This document shows positions 17,356-27,679 of a DNA stretch of 64,000 nt, piece by piece; position 1 is the first letter of the stretch; each line of letters begins with the position of its first letter. The stretch lies in assembly GCA_965230685.1 (NCBI GenBank), contig CBDDLO010000002.1, positions 2,542,001 to 2,606,000 on the forward strand, written 5' to 3'. Made by a program: the position numbers and the translations under genes. Origin of the DNA: Bythopirellula sp965230685. GTDB taxonomy: Bacteria; Planctomycetota; Planctomycetia; Pirellulales; Lacipirellulaceae. The notes under the pieces were generated by a model. It searched no databases. It saw only the letters and a list, made by a program, of their open reading frames with translations, and was not told where the DNA came from.

Positions 17356-18222
17356 ATGACGACACCACTCCGCACGGTCTTGATCACCGGTTGTTCCTCG
17401 GGCATCGGCAAAGCGACGGCGCGGCTGTTGGCTCGACGAGGCTTTCGTGTGATTGCCGGTGTACGCTGCATGGAGCATGCCGAGGAGTTGGCCGATGCGG
17501 TTCTGCCAAATCTGGAACCGGTGTTGCTGGATGTGACCTGTGATAAAAACGTCAAGCAAATCATTCGGCCGATTGTCGAAAGCGCGTCGCAGGGGCTCTA
17601 CGCCGTCGTGAACAACGCTGGTGTTGGCCTGCCTGCGGCGGTGGAACTCTCGACACTCGAAGAAGTGCGCAATCTGTTCGAGGTGAATACGATCGCACCG
17701 CTACGGATCATCCAAGACTGCTTGCCATTGCTCCGTCAAGGAAAAGGGCGGATTGTCAACATCTCGTCGATGAACGGCACGATGGCACTGCCGATGGTGG
17801 GTGCCTACTCCGCGAGTAAGTTTGCCTTGGAAGCTCTTTCGGATACGTTGCGGGTCGAGCTGCGACCTTGGCAGATTCCCGTCAGCCTGATCCGACCGGG
17901 GCAGGTGCGCACCTCCATCTTCGACAAGGCCCGCATCGCGATCGACCAGCGACGAGACGAAATCCCCGTGGAGCTGAGAGACGGCTACAACGAGATGTAT
18001 TCCCGCGCTGCCAAGTTCAACGAACGCGGAGCCAAGTCGCATACCTCGCCAGAGAAAGTAGCGGGCGTCGTGCTGCGCGCGCTCACGGTAAAGCGGCCTC
18101 GCGCTCGCTACCACGTTGGCATCGACGCCCACGGCATGAAGCTGGTCAACTCGGTCATGCCGCAACGAATGATCGACCGCGCATTGGCGCGCGTGATGCG
18201 GGTTCTTAAACCGGTGAAGTAG
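17356..18222 (+). CDS. Short-chain dehydrogenase/reductase
   Basis: This 288-residue classical SDR has the NAD(P)-binding TGCSSGIG at about residues 12-19, the NNAG motif (about 90-93), an active-site Ser in NISSMNG and the catalytic YSASK (Tyr about 155, Lys about 159). The ATG at 17356 is preferred over the TTG immediately before it. The substrate is unknown. The C-terminal extension (AGVVLRALTVKRPRARYHVG) resembles SDRs acting on lipid or retinol-like substrates. It ends 9 bases from the convergent peroxiredoxin gene. Confidence 0.9.
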   Translation: MTTPLRTVLITGCSSGIGKATARLLARRGFRVIAGVRCMEHAEELADAVLPNLEPVLLDVTCDKNVKQIIRPIVESASQGLYAVVNNAGVGLPAAVELSTLEEVRNLFEVNTIAPLRIIQDCLPLLRQGKGRIVNISSMNGTMALPMVGAYSASKFALEALSDTLRVELRPWQIPVSLIRPGQVRTSIFDKARIAIDQRRDEIPVELRDGYNEMYSRAAKFNERGAKSHTSPEKVAGVVLRALTVKRPRARYHVGIDAHGMKLVNSVMPQRMIDRALARVMRVLKPVK

Positions 18223-18231
18223 TGGTCCGAA

Positions 18232-18819
18232 TTAGTTCTCCACGAGTTTCTCGACCACCTTCACCACCGTCGCGGTATCCTTCTGTGCGTTGACCTTGGT
18301 GTCTTTGTGCGCAATACGCCAGTCTTTATCGATGACGAATGTCCAACGATTGGCAGTCAAGTTTCGGTCGAGTGTAATTTCCTTGCCGCCGACCGTCGTC
18401 CGATAGGAACCCCCCTTGCCAGTTTCGACGCCAAACGCCTCGGCGATTTCTCCCTTCGGATCAGAAAGCAGCGTAAAGTTCAAATTGTGTTCTTGCTTGA
18501 AGAGCCGATGGTTCTCGACCCCGTCGCCGCTGACGCCGATGACCTCGACATCGTCGCGCTGGTACTCGGCCACTGCGTCCCGATAGTTGCATGCCTGCTT
18601 CGTGCAGCCGGGTGTCATGTCGGCCGGATAAAAGTAGACGACGTAAATCTTCCTTCCGGCTTTCTCCTTCGAGTTCCACTTCTCGTTTTGGTCGTCGATG
18701 CCGACAAAGTTCGGCGCCTTGTCACCGACTTTCAATACTACGGGTTTCTCTTTCGCCACGACAGAATGGTGGTGCATGAGCCCCAAACCTAGAAGTAACA
18801 CGAGAGCCAAGTGTCGCAT
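18232..18819 (-). CDS. Exported peroxiredoxin, BCP/AhpC-TSA type
   Basis: This is a 195-residue thioredoxin-fold peroxidase. The N-terminus (MRHLALVLLLGLGLMHHHSV) is a probable signal peptide ending near VVA-KEK, so it would act outside the cytoplasm. The catalytic motif is PADMTPGCTKQAC: a peroxidatic Cys followed five residues later by a second Cys, as in bacterioferritin-comigratory-type peroxiredoxins. GVSGDGVENHRLF and FTLLSDPKGEIAEAFGV are also family-typical. It reduces peroxides using an unknown thiol donor. Confidence 0.9.
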   Translation of the reverse strand: MRHLALVLLLGLGLMHHHSVVAKEKPVVLKVGDKAPNFVGIDDQNEKWNSKEKAGRKIYVVYFYPADMTPGCTKQACNYRDAVAEYQRDDVEVIGVSGDGVENHRLFKQEHNLNFTLLSDPKGEIAEAFGVETGKGGSYRTTVGGKEITLDRNLTANRWTFVIDKDWRIAHKDTKVNAQKDTATVVKVVEKLVEN

Positions 18820-19049
18820 AAATTCATCCTCCGCTAATTTACTAAGCTATTAAACAAGTGCTGTAGTTACGATCTCCCAGCTTTGCCTCTGGGCTCCCAA
18901 AACGCAAGGGTAGCGCGTTTCGCAAATGTTGAGTATCTCTTCAAGGGTCAGTTATAATAAATGGACACGAATTCTTGGAATCCATCCTCTTGGAAGCCAC
19001 CGAGCAATCAAACATTCCCGCCTGAAGAATAGCAGAGTCCTCTGAAAAG

Positions 19050-19676
19050 ATGACAGAAGACAAGTCCATCGCCGAATACTTTGCCCTGTTGCAGGCTGAT
19101 GCCGATACGGCTTTGACACTGCTGTGCGATTACTACTACGAGAAGCTGGCAGTGATTGCCCGGCGACGGTTTGGGGAATTTCCACGACGCGTGACCGACG
19201 AGTATGCGGTCGCTAATGGCGTGCTGCAGGCTTTCCACCAGCGTAGCCAGCGAGGGGAGTTTGCTGAGCTGCGCGACCAGGCGGAGTTGCTTTTTGTCCT
19301 TTCTCGGATGACTCGCGATCAGGTGGTCGACGAGATTCGCCGTCACTCGGCGCAAAAACGAGGTGCCGGCAGAACACGCGGCCACTCAATTTTTCAACCC
19401 GATACTTCCCCGAACAGAAATGGCGACTTCGACCGCTTCCAGGCCCACACGGAGACTCCTTCTTCTCGAGAAATGCTAGAGGAACAATGCCAACAACTGC
19501 TCGAGCGGCTCCCCGACGCAGAGCTGCGCACCATTCTTGTGCTGCGATTCGAGGGGTTGACCAACGAAGAAATCGCCGAGCACTTGCAGGTCTCCCTGGC
19601 AACGGTGGAACGCAAGCGTCGACGCATCCGTGAGCTGCTAGCCGATGCCTATCCGTGCGAAGGGACTTCTCCGTGA
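19050..19676 (+). CDS. ECF-type sigma factor
   Basis: This 208-residue sigma-70 family protein is of the planctomycete ECF type. Region 2 spans about 15-95 (TLLCDYYYEKLAVIARRRFG ... DEYAVANGVLQAFHQ). Region 4 is at about 148-200, with LPDAELRTILVLRFEGLTNE and the helix-turn-helix VSLATVERKRRRIRELL. It is followed after 19 bases by a Ser/Thr kinase gene, the usual partner arrangement in this phylum, where the kinase is thought to control the sigma factor. Confidence 0.88.
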   Translation: MTEDKSIAEYFALLQADADTALTLLCDYYYEKLAVIARRRFGEFPRRVTDEYAVANGVLQAFHQRSQRGEFAELRDQAELLFVLSRMTRDQVVDEIRRHSAQKRGAGRTRGHSIFQPDTSPNRNGDFDRFQAHTETPSSREMLEEQCQQLLERLPDAELRTILVLRFEGLTNEEIAEHLQVSLATVERKRRRIRELLADAYPCEGTSP

Positions 19677-19695
19677 AACTGCCCGTGGCACCGCG

Positions 19696-21330
19696 ATGAG
19701 TATTTCCAGCGAACAAGAGTTGACTCCTGCCGAGCGAGAGCAACTGGATGCTGTCTGCGATGCGTTCGAGCAGCAGTGGCGTCGTCACCAACTGCCTCAA
19801 GTGGAAGAGTCTCTGGACGGATGCGCAGAACCTTTGCGTTCGGTGCTTTTGGAAGAACTGTTGCGAATCGACAGCCATTGGCGCGGGCAAACCACAGATG
19901 CTGAACGTTTGCGAAGTGACTACCTGCGGCGGTTTCCGGCCAACCGTCGGGAAGTGGAAGGAGTTTTCGGATCTTCTGCCGAGGAGAGCACTGCGCTCCA
20001 CCTGCAGCACGATTCACTGGGCCCGTTCCGCGATTTAGAACGAATCGGCGACGGAGGTTTCGGCATCGTCTTTCGTGCTTGGGATACTCGCCATCAGCGG
20101 CCCGTGGCTCTGAAAATTCCCCGCTTTGGTCAGCAACTCGCAGGACGTGAGTTAGAGCAGTTCCTTCGCGAAGCCAAGGCAGCGGGTTCGCTGGATCATC
20201 CCCACATTGCTCGAGTGTGGGATTCAGGAACGACGGCCGATGTCACTTACATTGCGTACCAATTGATCGAGGGCGAAAACCTCAAGACACGAAACGCTGA
20301 ATTCGCTACCAGAGAGCCACGGGAAATTGCCAACTTTGTCCGACAAATCGTCAGCGCAGTTCACTACGCGCACCAACAGGGAATTGTGCATCGAGATATC
20401 AAGCCTTCTAACGTACTGCTCACCGCCGATGACGAGCCCATATTGGCCGACTTTGGTCTGGCTTTGGCTTTGGGTGGCGATGCAACACGCTCGCTGGCGG
20501 GGAGAATTGGCACGCTCGACTACATGAGCCCCGAGCAAGCCACGGGCGCACAGCACGAAGTGGACCAACGCACCGACCTGTGGAGCTTGGGTGTTGTGCT
20601 TTACGAATTGCTCACCGGCGAGTTGCCTTTTCAAGGTGCGACAGACATTCAACTGTGTAACAACATCTGTAATTCCGCGCCCAAGCGATTGCGGCAACAT
20701 CGACGCAGCATTCCCAGGGATCTAGAAGTCGTCGTGCAGCGCTGCTTGGAAAAGCGCCCCGCGGACCGCTTGGAATCGTGTGCGGAGTTGGCCAACGAAT
20801 TGCAGCGGATTGCGACTGGCAAGCCCATACAGTCTCGCCGCGTGACTTTTGTGGAACGTGCCTATCGCTGGTGTCGTCGCAACCCCAAACCGCTCACGGC
20901 CTTCGCGGCAATCTTGTTGGCAACCATGTTCGGCACTTGGAGTTGGGGGCTACGGCTGGCAGACAACCGAGAAAACGAGAACGCTGTGCAACAGCTGCAA
21001 CTGCAACTGGAAGTGAAAAACATCGAGCGTCGTCAGCTGCTCTCCGACTTGATGCAAACCGACACCACGAAAGTACCTCTGCTGGATCAGGACATCGAGT
21101 TTCTCGAAAACACTCTGCGCTCGAGCAAGAAACTCCACGAGCGAATATTCTCTGCCTTGGCACTGGCCCACCATTTCCAAAGAGTTTCAGAACTTAGCGC
21201 CGTCCCAGCTTCGCAACGTGAAGAAGTCGAAGAAGCATTGCAGAATTTACTCAGTCAGCCCATCAAGGATGAGGAACAAGCGAAAATTCGAGCGGCACTG
21301 CAGGCGATGGAATCACTAACTCTCCAGTGA
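19696..21330 (+). CDS. Ser/Thr protein kinase, membrane-anchored
   Basis: This 544-residue Hanks-type kinase starts at ATG 19696; an in-frame ATG at 19645 would overlap the sigma gene. A regulatory N-terminus (about 1-105) precedes the kinase domain (about 107-380). The Gly-rich loop is IGDGGFGIVF. The ATP-binding Lys is in ALKIPRF, the catalytic loop is HRDIKPSNVLL and the metal site is ADFGLAL. A single membrane helix (about 412-432) places the short C-terminal coiled-coil part outside. It is predicted to sense envelope conditions and act with the upstream sigma factor. Its stop codon touches the stop codon of the opposing DUF1559 gene (21328-21333). Confidence 0.92.
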   Translation: MSISSEQELTPAEREQLDAVCDAFEQQWRRHQLPQVEESLDGCAEPLRSVLLEELLRIDSHWRGQTTDAERLRSDYLRRFPANRREVEGVFGSSAEESTALHLQHDSLGPFRDLERIGDGGFGIVFRAWDTRHQRPVALKIPRFGQQLAGRELEQFLREAKAAGSLDHPHIARVWDSGTTADVTYIAYQLIEGENLKTRNAEFATREPREIANFVRQIVSAVHYAHQQGIVHRDIKPSNVLLTADDEPILADFGLALALGGDATRSLAGRIGTLDYMSPEQATGAQHEVDQRTDLWSLGVVLYELLTGELPFQGATDIQLCNNICNSAPKRLRQHRRSIPRDLEVVVQRCLEKRPADRLESCAELANELQRIATGKPIQSRRVTFVERAYRWCRRNPKPLTAFAAILLATMFGTWSWGLRLADNRENENAVQQLQLQLEVKNIERRQLLSDLMQTDTTKVPLLDQDIEFLENTLRSSKKLHERIFSALALAHHFQRVSELSAVPASQREEVEEALQNLLSQPIKDEEQAKIRAALQAMESLTLQ

Positions 21331-22365
21331 TCACTGCGCCCTTTGCAGGTTCGCTTTTGCACTGCGGGCTCCAAACTCTCGCCACACGGCAACGCTTACT
21401 TCTTCGCTGACGACTTCCACATGGCCGTCGCCAAAGGCGACATGCACGCCGCCCGGGTGCCAGCTTGTCGCACTGGCAGCGGCACCGTTTTTGGCTACGC
21501 TCTCGTCGACAAGACTCAGGTCGTTACCGCGGACCCGGTTCGTAAGACAACTGTGGGAATTCGGCGGCATCAAATGGTTGTACCGACTGTTGGTCAACCC
21601 GCCCAATGCCCAACTTCGTCCCGCAAAACTAAACGGCGCTCTGCGACTCCGACCGCCCTGCTGCGCTTGCGAACAACTGAGAAAGAATTGATCTGCGGCT
21701 GGCTGTTGAGGAATGAAAAGCCAATCGCTTAGCCGATGCAGTTGATTCTCATCTCCATCTCCCAAGGCCATTTCCGAGAAAAACGCTGTTTGCGAGAGGC
21801 CTTTGGTTATCTGCTCAAGACGAATGGTTTCGCCGGCCACGAACACGCCGTCGCTGAGTTCCTTGCTCTGTTCGGGATCCCATTGGCAAATATCAGTTCC
21901 CGCATTGCCACGGAAATTGTTCCTTGACGGAAAGTCGAAAGAACTACTGTGGGGATCGGACGGGCAGTGGAACTCCTCGAGGGTCACATTCACCTGCGGT
22001 AGTTCTTGACGTCTTCCCCGATTCGTGACTTGCTCCACGTCTGCGCGGATGCTTTCCCAAAGTGCCTGACGCTCCAGGTAGGGAAGCAGTCGTGTGTGTT
22101 GACTCCAGGCAAGGCCGTCGATCGCCGCAGCAGGAAGCGATTGTTGTGCTCCTTCGTACTGCAGGGTAGCCAGTCCAACTTGCCGAAGAGCATGGCTGCA
22201 CGAATTGCGTCGCGCTGCCTCGCGCGCCGCCTGAATTGCCGGCAATAGCAGCGCCACTAAGATGCCGATGATTGCTACGACAACCAAGAGTTCGGCGAGG
22301 GTGAAACCGCCGGGTCGCTCTGAGGTGTCAGCATTTTTAGCAGGTAGGTTCAGCGAACGATTCAT
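21331..22365 (-). CDS. DUF1559 prepilin-like secreted protein
   Basis: This is a planctomycete DUF1559 protein with a type IV prepilin-type leader: GGFTLAELLVVVAIIGILVA followed by LLLPAIQAAREAARR. The leader should be cut before Phe by a prepilin peptidase. Beyond the helix the protein shows family landmarks such as YEGAQQSLPAA, FHCPSDPHS and the C-terminal HPGGVHVAFGDGHVEVV. The ATG at 22365 is chosen; one at 22377 is also in frame. A role in pseudopili is inferred from the leader only. It is transcribed toward the kinase gene. Confidence 0.88.
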   Translation of the reverse strand: MNRSLNLPAKNADTSERPGGFTLAELLVVVAIIGILVALLLPAIQAAREAARRNSCSHALRQVGLATLQYEGAQQSLPAAAIDGLAWSQHTRLLPYLERQALWESIRADVEQVTNRGRRQELPQVNVTLEEFHCPSDPHSSSFDFPSRNNFRGNAGTDICQWDPEQSKELSDGVFVAGETIRLEQITKGLSQTAFFSEMALGDGDENQLHRLSDWLFIPQQPAADQFFLSCSQAQQGGRSRRAPFSFAGRSWALGGLTNSRYNHLMPPNSHSCLTNRVRGNDLSLVDESVAKNGAAASATSWHPGGVHVAFGDGHVEVVSEEVSVAVWREFGARSAKANLQRAQ

Positions 22366-22601
22366 AAGCCCATGCAAGCGACCGAGCAGTCTTCTCCACA
22401 GTACTAGGCAATCTGTTACTACCGCAAATGGACCTCTAAACCCCTCAGATTCCGCGATAAAAGGAGCTTCGTTGTCTCGGAGTCACCTGGGAGCGGTTTG
22501 AACATGAGAATTGTACCGCATGTGAGGGGAGACTTCCCCGCTTTACGGATTAGGAATAGCAGCAACGATCCCCAGCGAACCAACCCAAAGGAATCCCTCT
22601 G

Positions 22602-25493
22602 ATGGCAATGCAATATTTCGAGCATTCGGCTTCTAGTAATCAGCGTCGCCTTCGCTGCGAGCGGCTGGAAGAGCGACGTCTGTTGGCCGTGGTGACGGTC
22701 GACACGGACGCCGACCTCGTCGATTTTAGCGACGGCGTTACCTCGCTGCGCGAAGCGATTTTCGCCACGAACCTCGTTCCCGGTGCCGACGAGATCCGAT
22801 TCGACTTTGGTCACGACGGTCCGGCCACGATCGTTCTCACCGAAGGCGAGTTGCAAATTACGGACGATCTGACCCTAACCGGCGACGGCGCGGAACTGCT
22901 CACGATCGACGCAACTGGCAACGATCCCACGCCCGATGAAAACAACGGCGATGGGAGCCGGGTGTTCGCTATCAATGATGAAGTCTTCAACGAAGAAATT
23001 GAAGTTGTCTTGACGAGTTTGACGCTCACCGGAGGCGATGTGCAAGGATCTGGCGGCGCGATTCAGTCGGGTGAAAACTTGAAGCTTGAGGACGTGGTGA
23101 TCACAGAGAACTATGCCACAGTCGATGGCGGCGGACTCGTGTTAGGAGAGCAGGCTCTGCTAGACAGAGTCACTATCAACAACAACACAGCTGGGCGAAA
23201 TGGGGGTGGTATACGTGTGGTTAGCAGCACCGAAGTGCAGATTCGCGAGTCCACACTTAGTGGCAACACCGCCGGCGAGGATGGGGGCGGATTGTGGGCG
23301 ATTCGCGGCACGACCACGAAGATCTACGACAGTACAATCATCCGTAACGAAGCCGTCGATGCCGGTGGCGGCTTGGGCTTCTTTACAGACAGGTCGACGA
23401 TCGTACGCAGCGAGATTGCAGAAAACGCGGCCAGACAGGGTGGGGGCATTTACACCAGAGGTCTTTCAGCCAGGATCGAGGAGAGCCACATCCGAGACAA
23501 TCGGGCTACCGAATCGGGTGCCGGCATCTATTCCTCGGGAAGAAATGAGCTATTACTTTTTGAAACATTCGTTCACGGAAATCGCGTGTTTGGCTTGGAA
23601 TCCACCGGCGGAGGCATAAGCCTGCACTTCAGCGAGGCAACCATCCAAGGCGGACAGATCAGGGATAACTTAGCCCATCAAGGAGGCGGCATTTGGAGCG
23701 AGTCTTCGACTCTAAAAATCGATGAAGTGCAATTCCTTTCCAATTCTGCTGCTTTTGGGCGCACCGGGCTTAACGCTCGAGGTGGAGCAATTGCAGCGGT
23801 CGACTCCACGGTGCAGGTCGAGGAGTCCATATTTGCAGGGAACGGAGGCCGTGCGCAGTTTGGTGGTGCGATCGACCTGCGCGGCGGTGTGACGTGGATT
23901 AGAGAGTCGATCTTTACACAAAATAGCGCCTCGTTGCGAGATACGGGAGGCGGGGCCATAGCGGTTGCTCGCGGATCTGATGTCGCTTCGCTCAGCATCA
24001 CTGCAGGAAGATTCTTCGGCAATATGTCAAGCAGTATTGGTGGCGCGCTCGTCATTTATGAAGGTGCCAACGTGGCGATTGATGCGAGTCAGTTTAATAA
24101 CAATCAAACTTTCGGCGGAGACGGCGGTGCGATTGCTCTGGTTGAGGGGAGCCACCTTTCGATCACTGATACGGAGTTCGGTAACAATCAAGCTAGGCGA
24201 AACGGTGGGGCGATCTACGCCGCGGGTTCGCTGAAGCTTGAACATAGTTTCCTGAATGACAATCAAGCCGAAGATTCAGGTGGAGGACTTTATGCATTGC
24301 TGGATTCCGCTTCGAGCAACATTCAAATTCTGTCATCGACACTCTTTCGCAATCGAACCGGCGACGGTCATGGCGGCGGGGTGTACATCGCGAACCAAGC
24401 GGGCATTGTTGAACTGACCAACAGCACAGTGGCCGAAAACCATGCCCGGCTAGACGGAGGTGGCATCTATTTCACATCGAGCGCTCCCGTGAATTTGGTT
24501 CAGTCCCGAAGCACTGGCAATCGGAATCCAGTCGCTCCAACGAATCACATTCGGCATTCGACGATTGCCCACAACCAAGCAGACGAAGGTAGTGGCAACG
24601 GCATCACCAAGCGGATCGCTGACGTGCATCTCACACACACCATTGTCTTCGCAAACGAAGGGAATGATTTTTCCGGAGACCTCGCCGCAATTTCAGGCGA
24701 TGACCAGCCGTTCGTTGCTGACTACAGCATCCTCGGAACAGTCGCTCCTGAGACTCCGCTGCTGGCGAACAACACATTCTTGGGAGTGAATCCCGGGTTG
24801 CGTGGCCCCCAGCAAATTGAGCACCATCCCGGGCTGGTCTTTGTGCCCACCTTTGAAATCGCGATCGACGCCGGAGACCCCAACCTGCAACCCGGGACCG
24901 AAGGCCTGCCAGAGTTTGATCAACGCGGTGTTCCGTTTACTCGCGTGGCGCAGGGTCGCATCGATATCGGCGCGTATGAAGTACAGACTAACCAAGGACT
25001 ATTCTACGGCGACACCGATAACGATGGCGATGTGGACGGAGCCGATTTCCTCGCGATCCTGCGCGGACTTGGTTCACGTCGCGGCACTTCTCTCGCCACG
25101 GGGGATCTTACTGGCAATCGCACAGTCGACGGCAACGACATTGCCGTTTGGGCGAACACGTTTGGCGATCGACGCCGACCTCGTCGTGCGACAGCCACCG
25201 AATCTACTGACAGCGAGTCCTCCCTTGCCCGGCAAGCCATCGATATTGCAATTGTGGAAAATTTTCAGCGAGAGTCCTACACTCCCGTGGCGCGGCGGAG
25301 TGCTTTTCGCCAGGAGCACACTCAACAGGTTGAAATCGCCCCCCGCGTTGTCGATCTAGTCTGGCAAAGGGCCGATCCCCCACATACCGGAGAGCATCTG
25401 TCGAAGCCAGTGATTGCTCGCGGTGCAGGCCCGGAGGACCTCGAGCCGCTCTCGGCAGCAGAAGCAATCGACACCTATTTTTCCAGCGAGTGA
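22602..25493 (+). CDS. Large secreted right-handed beta-helix protein with dockerin-like repeat
   Basis: This 963-residue protein begins with a LEPR-XLL-type N-terminus (RRLRCERLEERRLLAV), a planctomycete export-associated motif. A CSLREA-like strand (DGVTSLREAIFATN, about 46-60) leads into a long array of parallel beta-helix/polymorphic outer membrane repeats (about 130-690) with recurring GGG(I/L/V) and GNNQARRNGGAIYA-type units. A dockerin-like pair follows at about 803-855 (GDTDNDGDVDGADFLAI, then LTGNRTVDGNDIAVW). The C-terminus has no recognisable anchor. A cell-surface adhesin or matrix role is likely but unproven. Confidence 0.85.
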   Translation: MAMQYFEHSASSNQRRLRCERLEERRLLAVVTVDTDADLVDFSDGVTSLREAIFATNLVPGADEIRFDFGHDGPATIVLTEGELQITDDLTLTGDGAELLTIDATGNDPTPDENNGDGSRVFAINDEVFNEEIEVVLTSLTLTGGDVQGSGGAIQSGENLKLEDVVITENYATVDGGGLVLGEQALLDRVTINNNTAGRNGGGIRVVSSTEVQIRESTLSGNTAGEDGGGLWAIRGTTTKIYDSTIIRNEAVDAGGGLGFFTDRSTIVRSEIAENAARQGGGIYTRGLSARIEESHIRDNRATESGAGIYSSGRNELLLFETFVHGNRVFGLESTGGGISLHFSEATIQGGQIRDNLAHQGGGIWSESSTLKIDEVQFLSNSAAFGRTGLNARGGAIAAVDSTVQVEESIFAGNGGRAQFGGAIDLRGGVTWIRESIFTQNSASLRDTGGGAIAVARGSDVASLSITAGRFFGNMSSSIGGALVIYEGANVAIDASQFNNNQTFGGDGGAIALVEGSHLSITDTEFGNNQARRNGGAIYAAGSLKLEHSFLNDNQAEDSGGGLYALLDSASSNIQILSSTLFRNRTGDGHGGGVYIANQAGIVELTNSTVAENHARLDGGGIYFTSSAPVNLVQSRSTGNRNPVAPTNHIRHSTIAHNQADEGSGNGITKRIADVHLTHTIVFANEGNDFSGDLAAISGDDQPFVADYSILGTVAPETPLLANNTFLGVNPGLRGPQQIEHHPGLVFVPTFEIAIDAGDPNLQPGTEGLPEFDQRGVPFTRVAQGRIDIGAYEVQTNQGLFYGDTDNDGDVDGADFLAILRGLGSRRGTSLATGDLTGNRTVDGNDIAVWANTFGDRRRPRRATATESTDSESSLARQAIDIAIVENFQRESYTPVARRSAFRQEHTQQVEIAPRVVDLVWQRADPPHTGEHLSKPVIARGAGPEDLEPLSAAEAIDTYFSSE

Positions 25494-25602
25494 CAATCTG
25501 TAAGTCCATCGGCCACTACGGTCGCGTCCTTTGTGTCCGACGTCGCGAAGTCAGGGCTGTTTCGCGCTATGTGTCGAAGTCGGCTTTGATTAAAATTGGA
25601 GT

Positions 25603-27501
25603 ATGGCCAATCCCGCTCCGTCCAACGATACGCACGATCCTGACCAGCAGCCGAGCATCGCGTCGGTGCTGTTCTACCACCGTCATCGACGGGTGTTCGT
25701 TACACCGCTGGATACACGACTGGAAATTGGCCGCCAACGCGCAGGTGAATCACCACCAACCCACCGAATCGATCGCACCGACTCAGCGCGGATTGTGTTC
25801 GCACCTCTGGACGATGTCGATGTGTCGCGTTCGCATCTGCAGCTGAGCACCGCGATCGACGAGGAGCATGCCGATGGCAATCACATCGAAGTAAAAAATC
25901 TGAGCCGCACGCAGCCAGTGCGCATCGATTCCGACCAGGTGTTGGCACCCGGTGAGCAGGCGGTCATCGAAGTGCCCGCGCTTTTGCAGTTCAGCTCCTA
26001 TGCCGTGCGGGTCGAACCGCCCGAGCAGGAATCGCTCGAATTGCAACCACTGCCTGAACGGACGTTGGTCCCAGGCAAACAGTCGATCAACGACGGGCTT
26101 GGGCGACTCAATATCGACACGATGGACGAACGGCTTCTGCTACGCTGGTTGGAAACTGTGTTGGGCGTTTTCCAAAGTGCGGCCAGCTCGCGCGACTTTC
26201 CTGAGCAGGCGGCCCGCGCGCTGGTGAAGATCGTCGGGCTCGATGCGGCGGCGATGCTCGAATGCGACGCCGAGGGGCGCTGGAAAACTGCGGCGCTCTA
26301 TTCCGAAGTGGAAGGCAACAACGAGAACACCTGGATTCCAAGCCAGACCTTGCTGGCCGAAGTCCGTCGAGAGAAACGCACTTTTCGCCACGTCCCTGGC
26401 AATGTGCCCGACACTGCCCAGAGTCTTCAGAACGTTAGTGCGCTTGTTTCGGCCCCGATCCTCGATGGCGAAGGGAACGTGATCGGCGCACTCTACGGTG
26501 ACCGTCGCAGCGGCGCGGCTCTCGACTCCGATCAAACGCTGCCCGACATTACGCTCTTCGAGGCCAAACTAGTCGAAGTACTCGCCAGCGGCATCGCGGC
26601 AGGCCTCGCACGGGTGAAAGAGCAGAAGGCCGCAATGGCCGCGCGGGTACAACTGGAACAATTCGTTACACCAAAAATCGCGCAGCAACTCGAACAAGAC
26701 CCACAACTGCTCGCAGGGCGCGATGCACTAATCACGATCATGTTTGCCGACATCCGCGGCTTCAGCCGTATCTCCGAACGCCTGGGCCCCGAGCGCACGA
26801 TGGCTTGGATTCAAGACACGATGGACGTGCTCTCCCACTGTGTGTTGCAATGCGACGGCACCTTGGTCGACTACGTCGGAGACCAGGTCTTGGCAATGTG
26901 GGGCGCACCCATTGAGCAAGCCGACCACGCCGTCTTGGCCTGTCGTGCCGCCCAAGAAATGCTCGCCACCCTGCCCGATATCGACCGGCGCTGGGAAAGC
27001 GAACTCGGCACCAAAGTCGAACTGGGCATCGGCATCAACTCGGGTGTCGCACGGGTGGGCAACACGGGATCGCGGCAGCGGCTCAAGTACGGCCCGCTCG
27101 GCGACCCGGTCAACGTTGCCAGTCGGGTCGAGGGCTCGACCAAATATTTGGGAGCCGATTGCCTGTTTACGGGCTCCACGCTCGCGGCACTGACCAGCGC
27201 ACCAACGAGGCGTCGCTTGGCCCGCGTGCAAATGATCAACATCGCCCAGCCAGTCGATATCTACGAGCTGGTCAGCAATCCCCCCGCCAACTGGGATTCG
27301 CTACGCGACCGCTACGAACAGGCGCTCACCACACTTGAAAGCCAAAACGTGGGCTCTGCCCGAGAGCTCGCCACCGCCCTGGCCGCTGACTTTCCGGCCG
27401 ACCAAGCTACCATCGCCCTGCTGCGTCGCATTGACACCGCCCAAATCGATAACCAACAGAAGCCAACCGACACCTCGATTTGGTGCCTACCGGGGAAGTA
27501 G
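25603..27501 (+). CDS. FHA-GAF-class III adenylate cyclase
   Basis: This 632-residue soluble signalling protein has three modules. An FHA domain spans about 22-138 (IGR at 42-44, SRSHLQL at 75-81, EVKNLS at 96-101) and would bind phosphothreonine. A GAF domain spans about 178-340. A class III nucleotidyl cyclase domain spans about 375-570, with the metal aspartates in FADIRGFS (Asp383) and YVGDQVLAMWG (Asp427), and YGPLGDPVNVASRVEG at 496-511. The FHA domain may link it to the Ser/Thr kinases encoded nearby. No membrane segment is seen. Substrate (ATP or GTP) is inferred from family. Confidence 0.92.
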   Translation: MANPAPSNDTHDPDQQPSIASVLFYHRHRRVFVTPLDTRLEIGRQRAGESPPTHRIDRTDSARIVFAPLDDVDVSRSHLQLSTAIDEEHADGNHIEVKNLSRTQPVRIDSDQVLAPGEQAVIEVPALLQFSSYAVRVEPPEQESLELQPLPERTLVPGKQSINDGLGRLNIDTMDERLLLRWLETVLGVFQSAASSRDFPEQAARALVKIVGLDAAAMLECDAEGRWKTAALYSEVEGNNENTWIPSQTLLAEVRREKRTFRHVPGNVPDTAQSLQNVSALVSAPILDGEGNVIGALYGDRRSGAALDSDQTLPDITLFEAKLVEVLASGIAAGLARVKEQKAAMAARVQLEQFVTPKIAQQLEQDPQLLAGRDALITIMFADIRGFSRISERLGPERTMAWIQDTMDVLSHCVLQCDGTLVDYVGDQVLAMWGAPIEQADHAVLACRAAQEMLATLPDIDRRWESELGTKVELGIGINSGVARVGNTGSRQRLKYGPLGDPVNVASRVEGSTKYLGADCLFTGSTLAALTSAPTRRRLARVQMINIAQPVDIYELVSNPPANWDSLRDRYEQALTTLESQNVGSARELATALAADFPADQATIALLRRIDTAQIDNQQKPTDTSIWCLPGK

Positions 27502-27679
27502 TGGGCGGTCGGCAGTGGGCAGCGGGCATTTGGAGGTAGGGCATAATATGGTGATCGCCAAGTGATCCATTTGGACTGCCCACTTCACCTTCCACTTGCC
27601 GCCCAGCCCTTGGCCGGGTATATTCTCGGGTCTGATTCGCCGAGGCCCCCCGTAATACATTCGGGCCAGCAAGTTGCCC

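Noticed and set aside
19213..20010. 265-codon frame opposite the sigma/kinase genes
   Set aside because: The plus strand encodes recognisable sigma and kinase motifs through this stretch.
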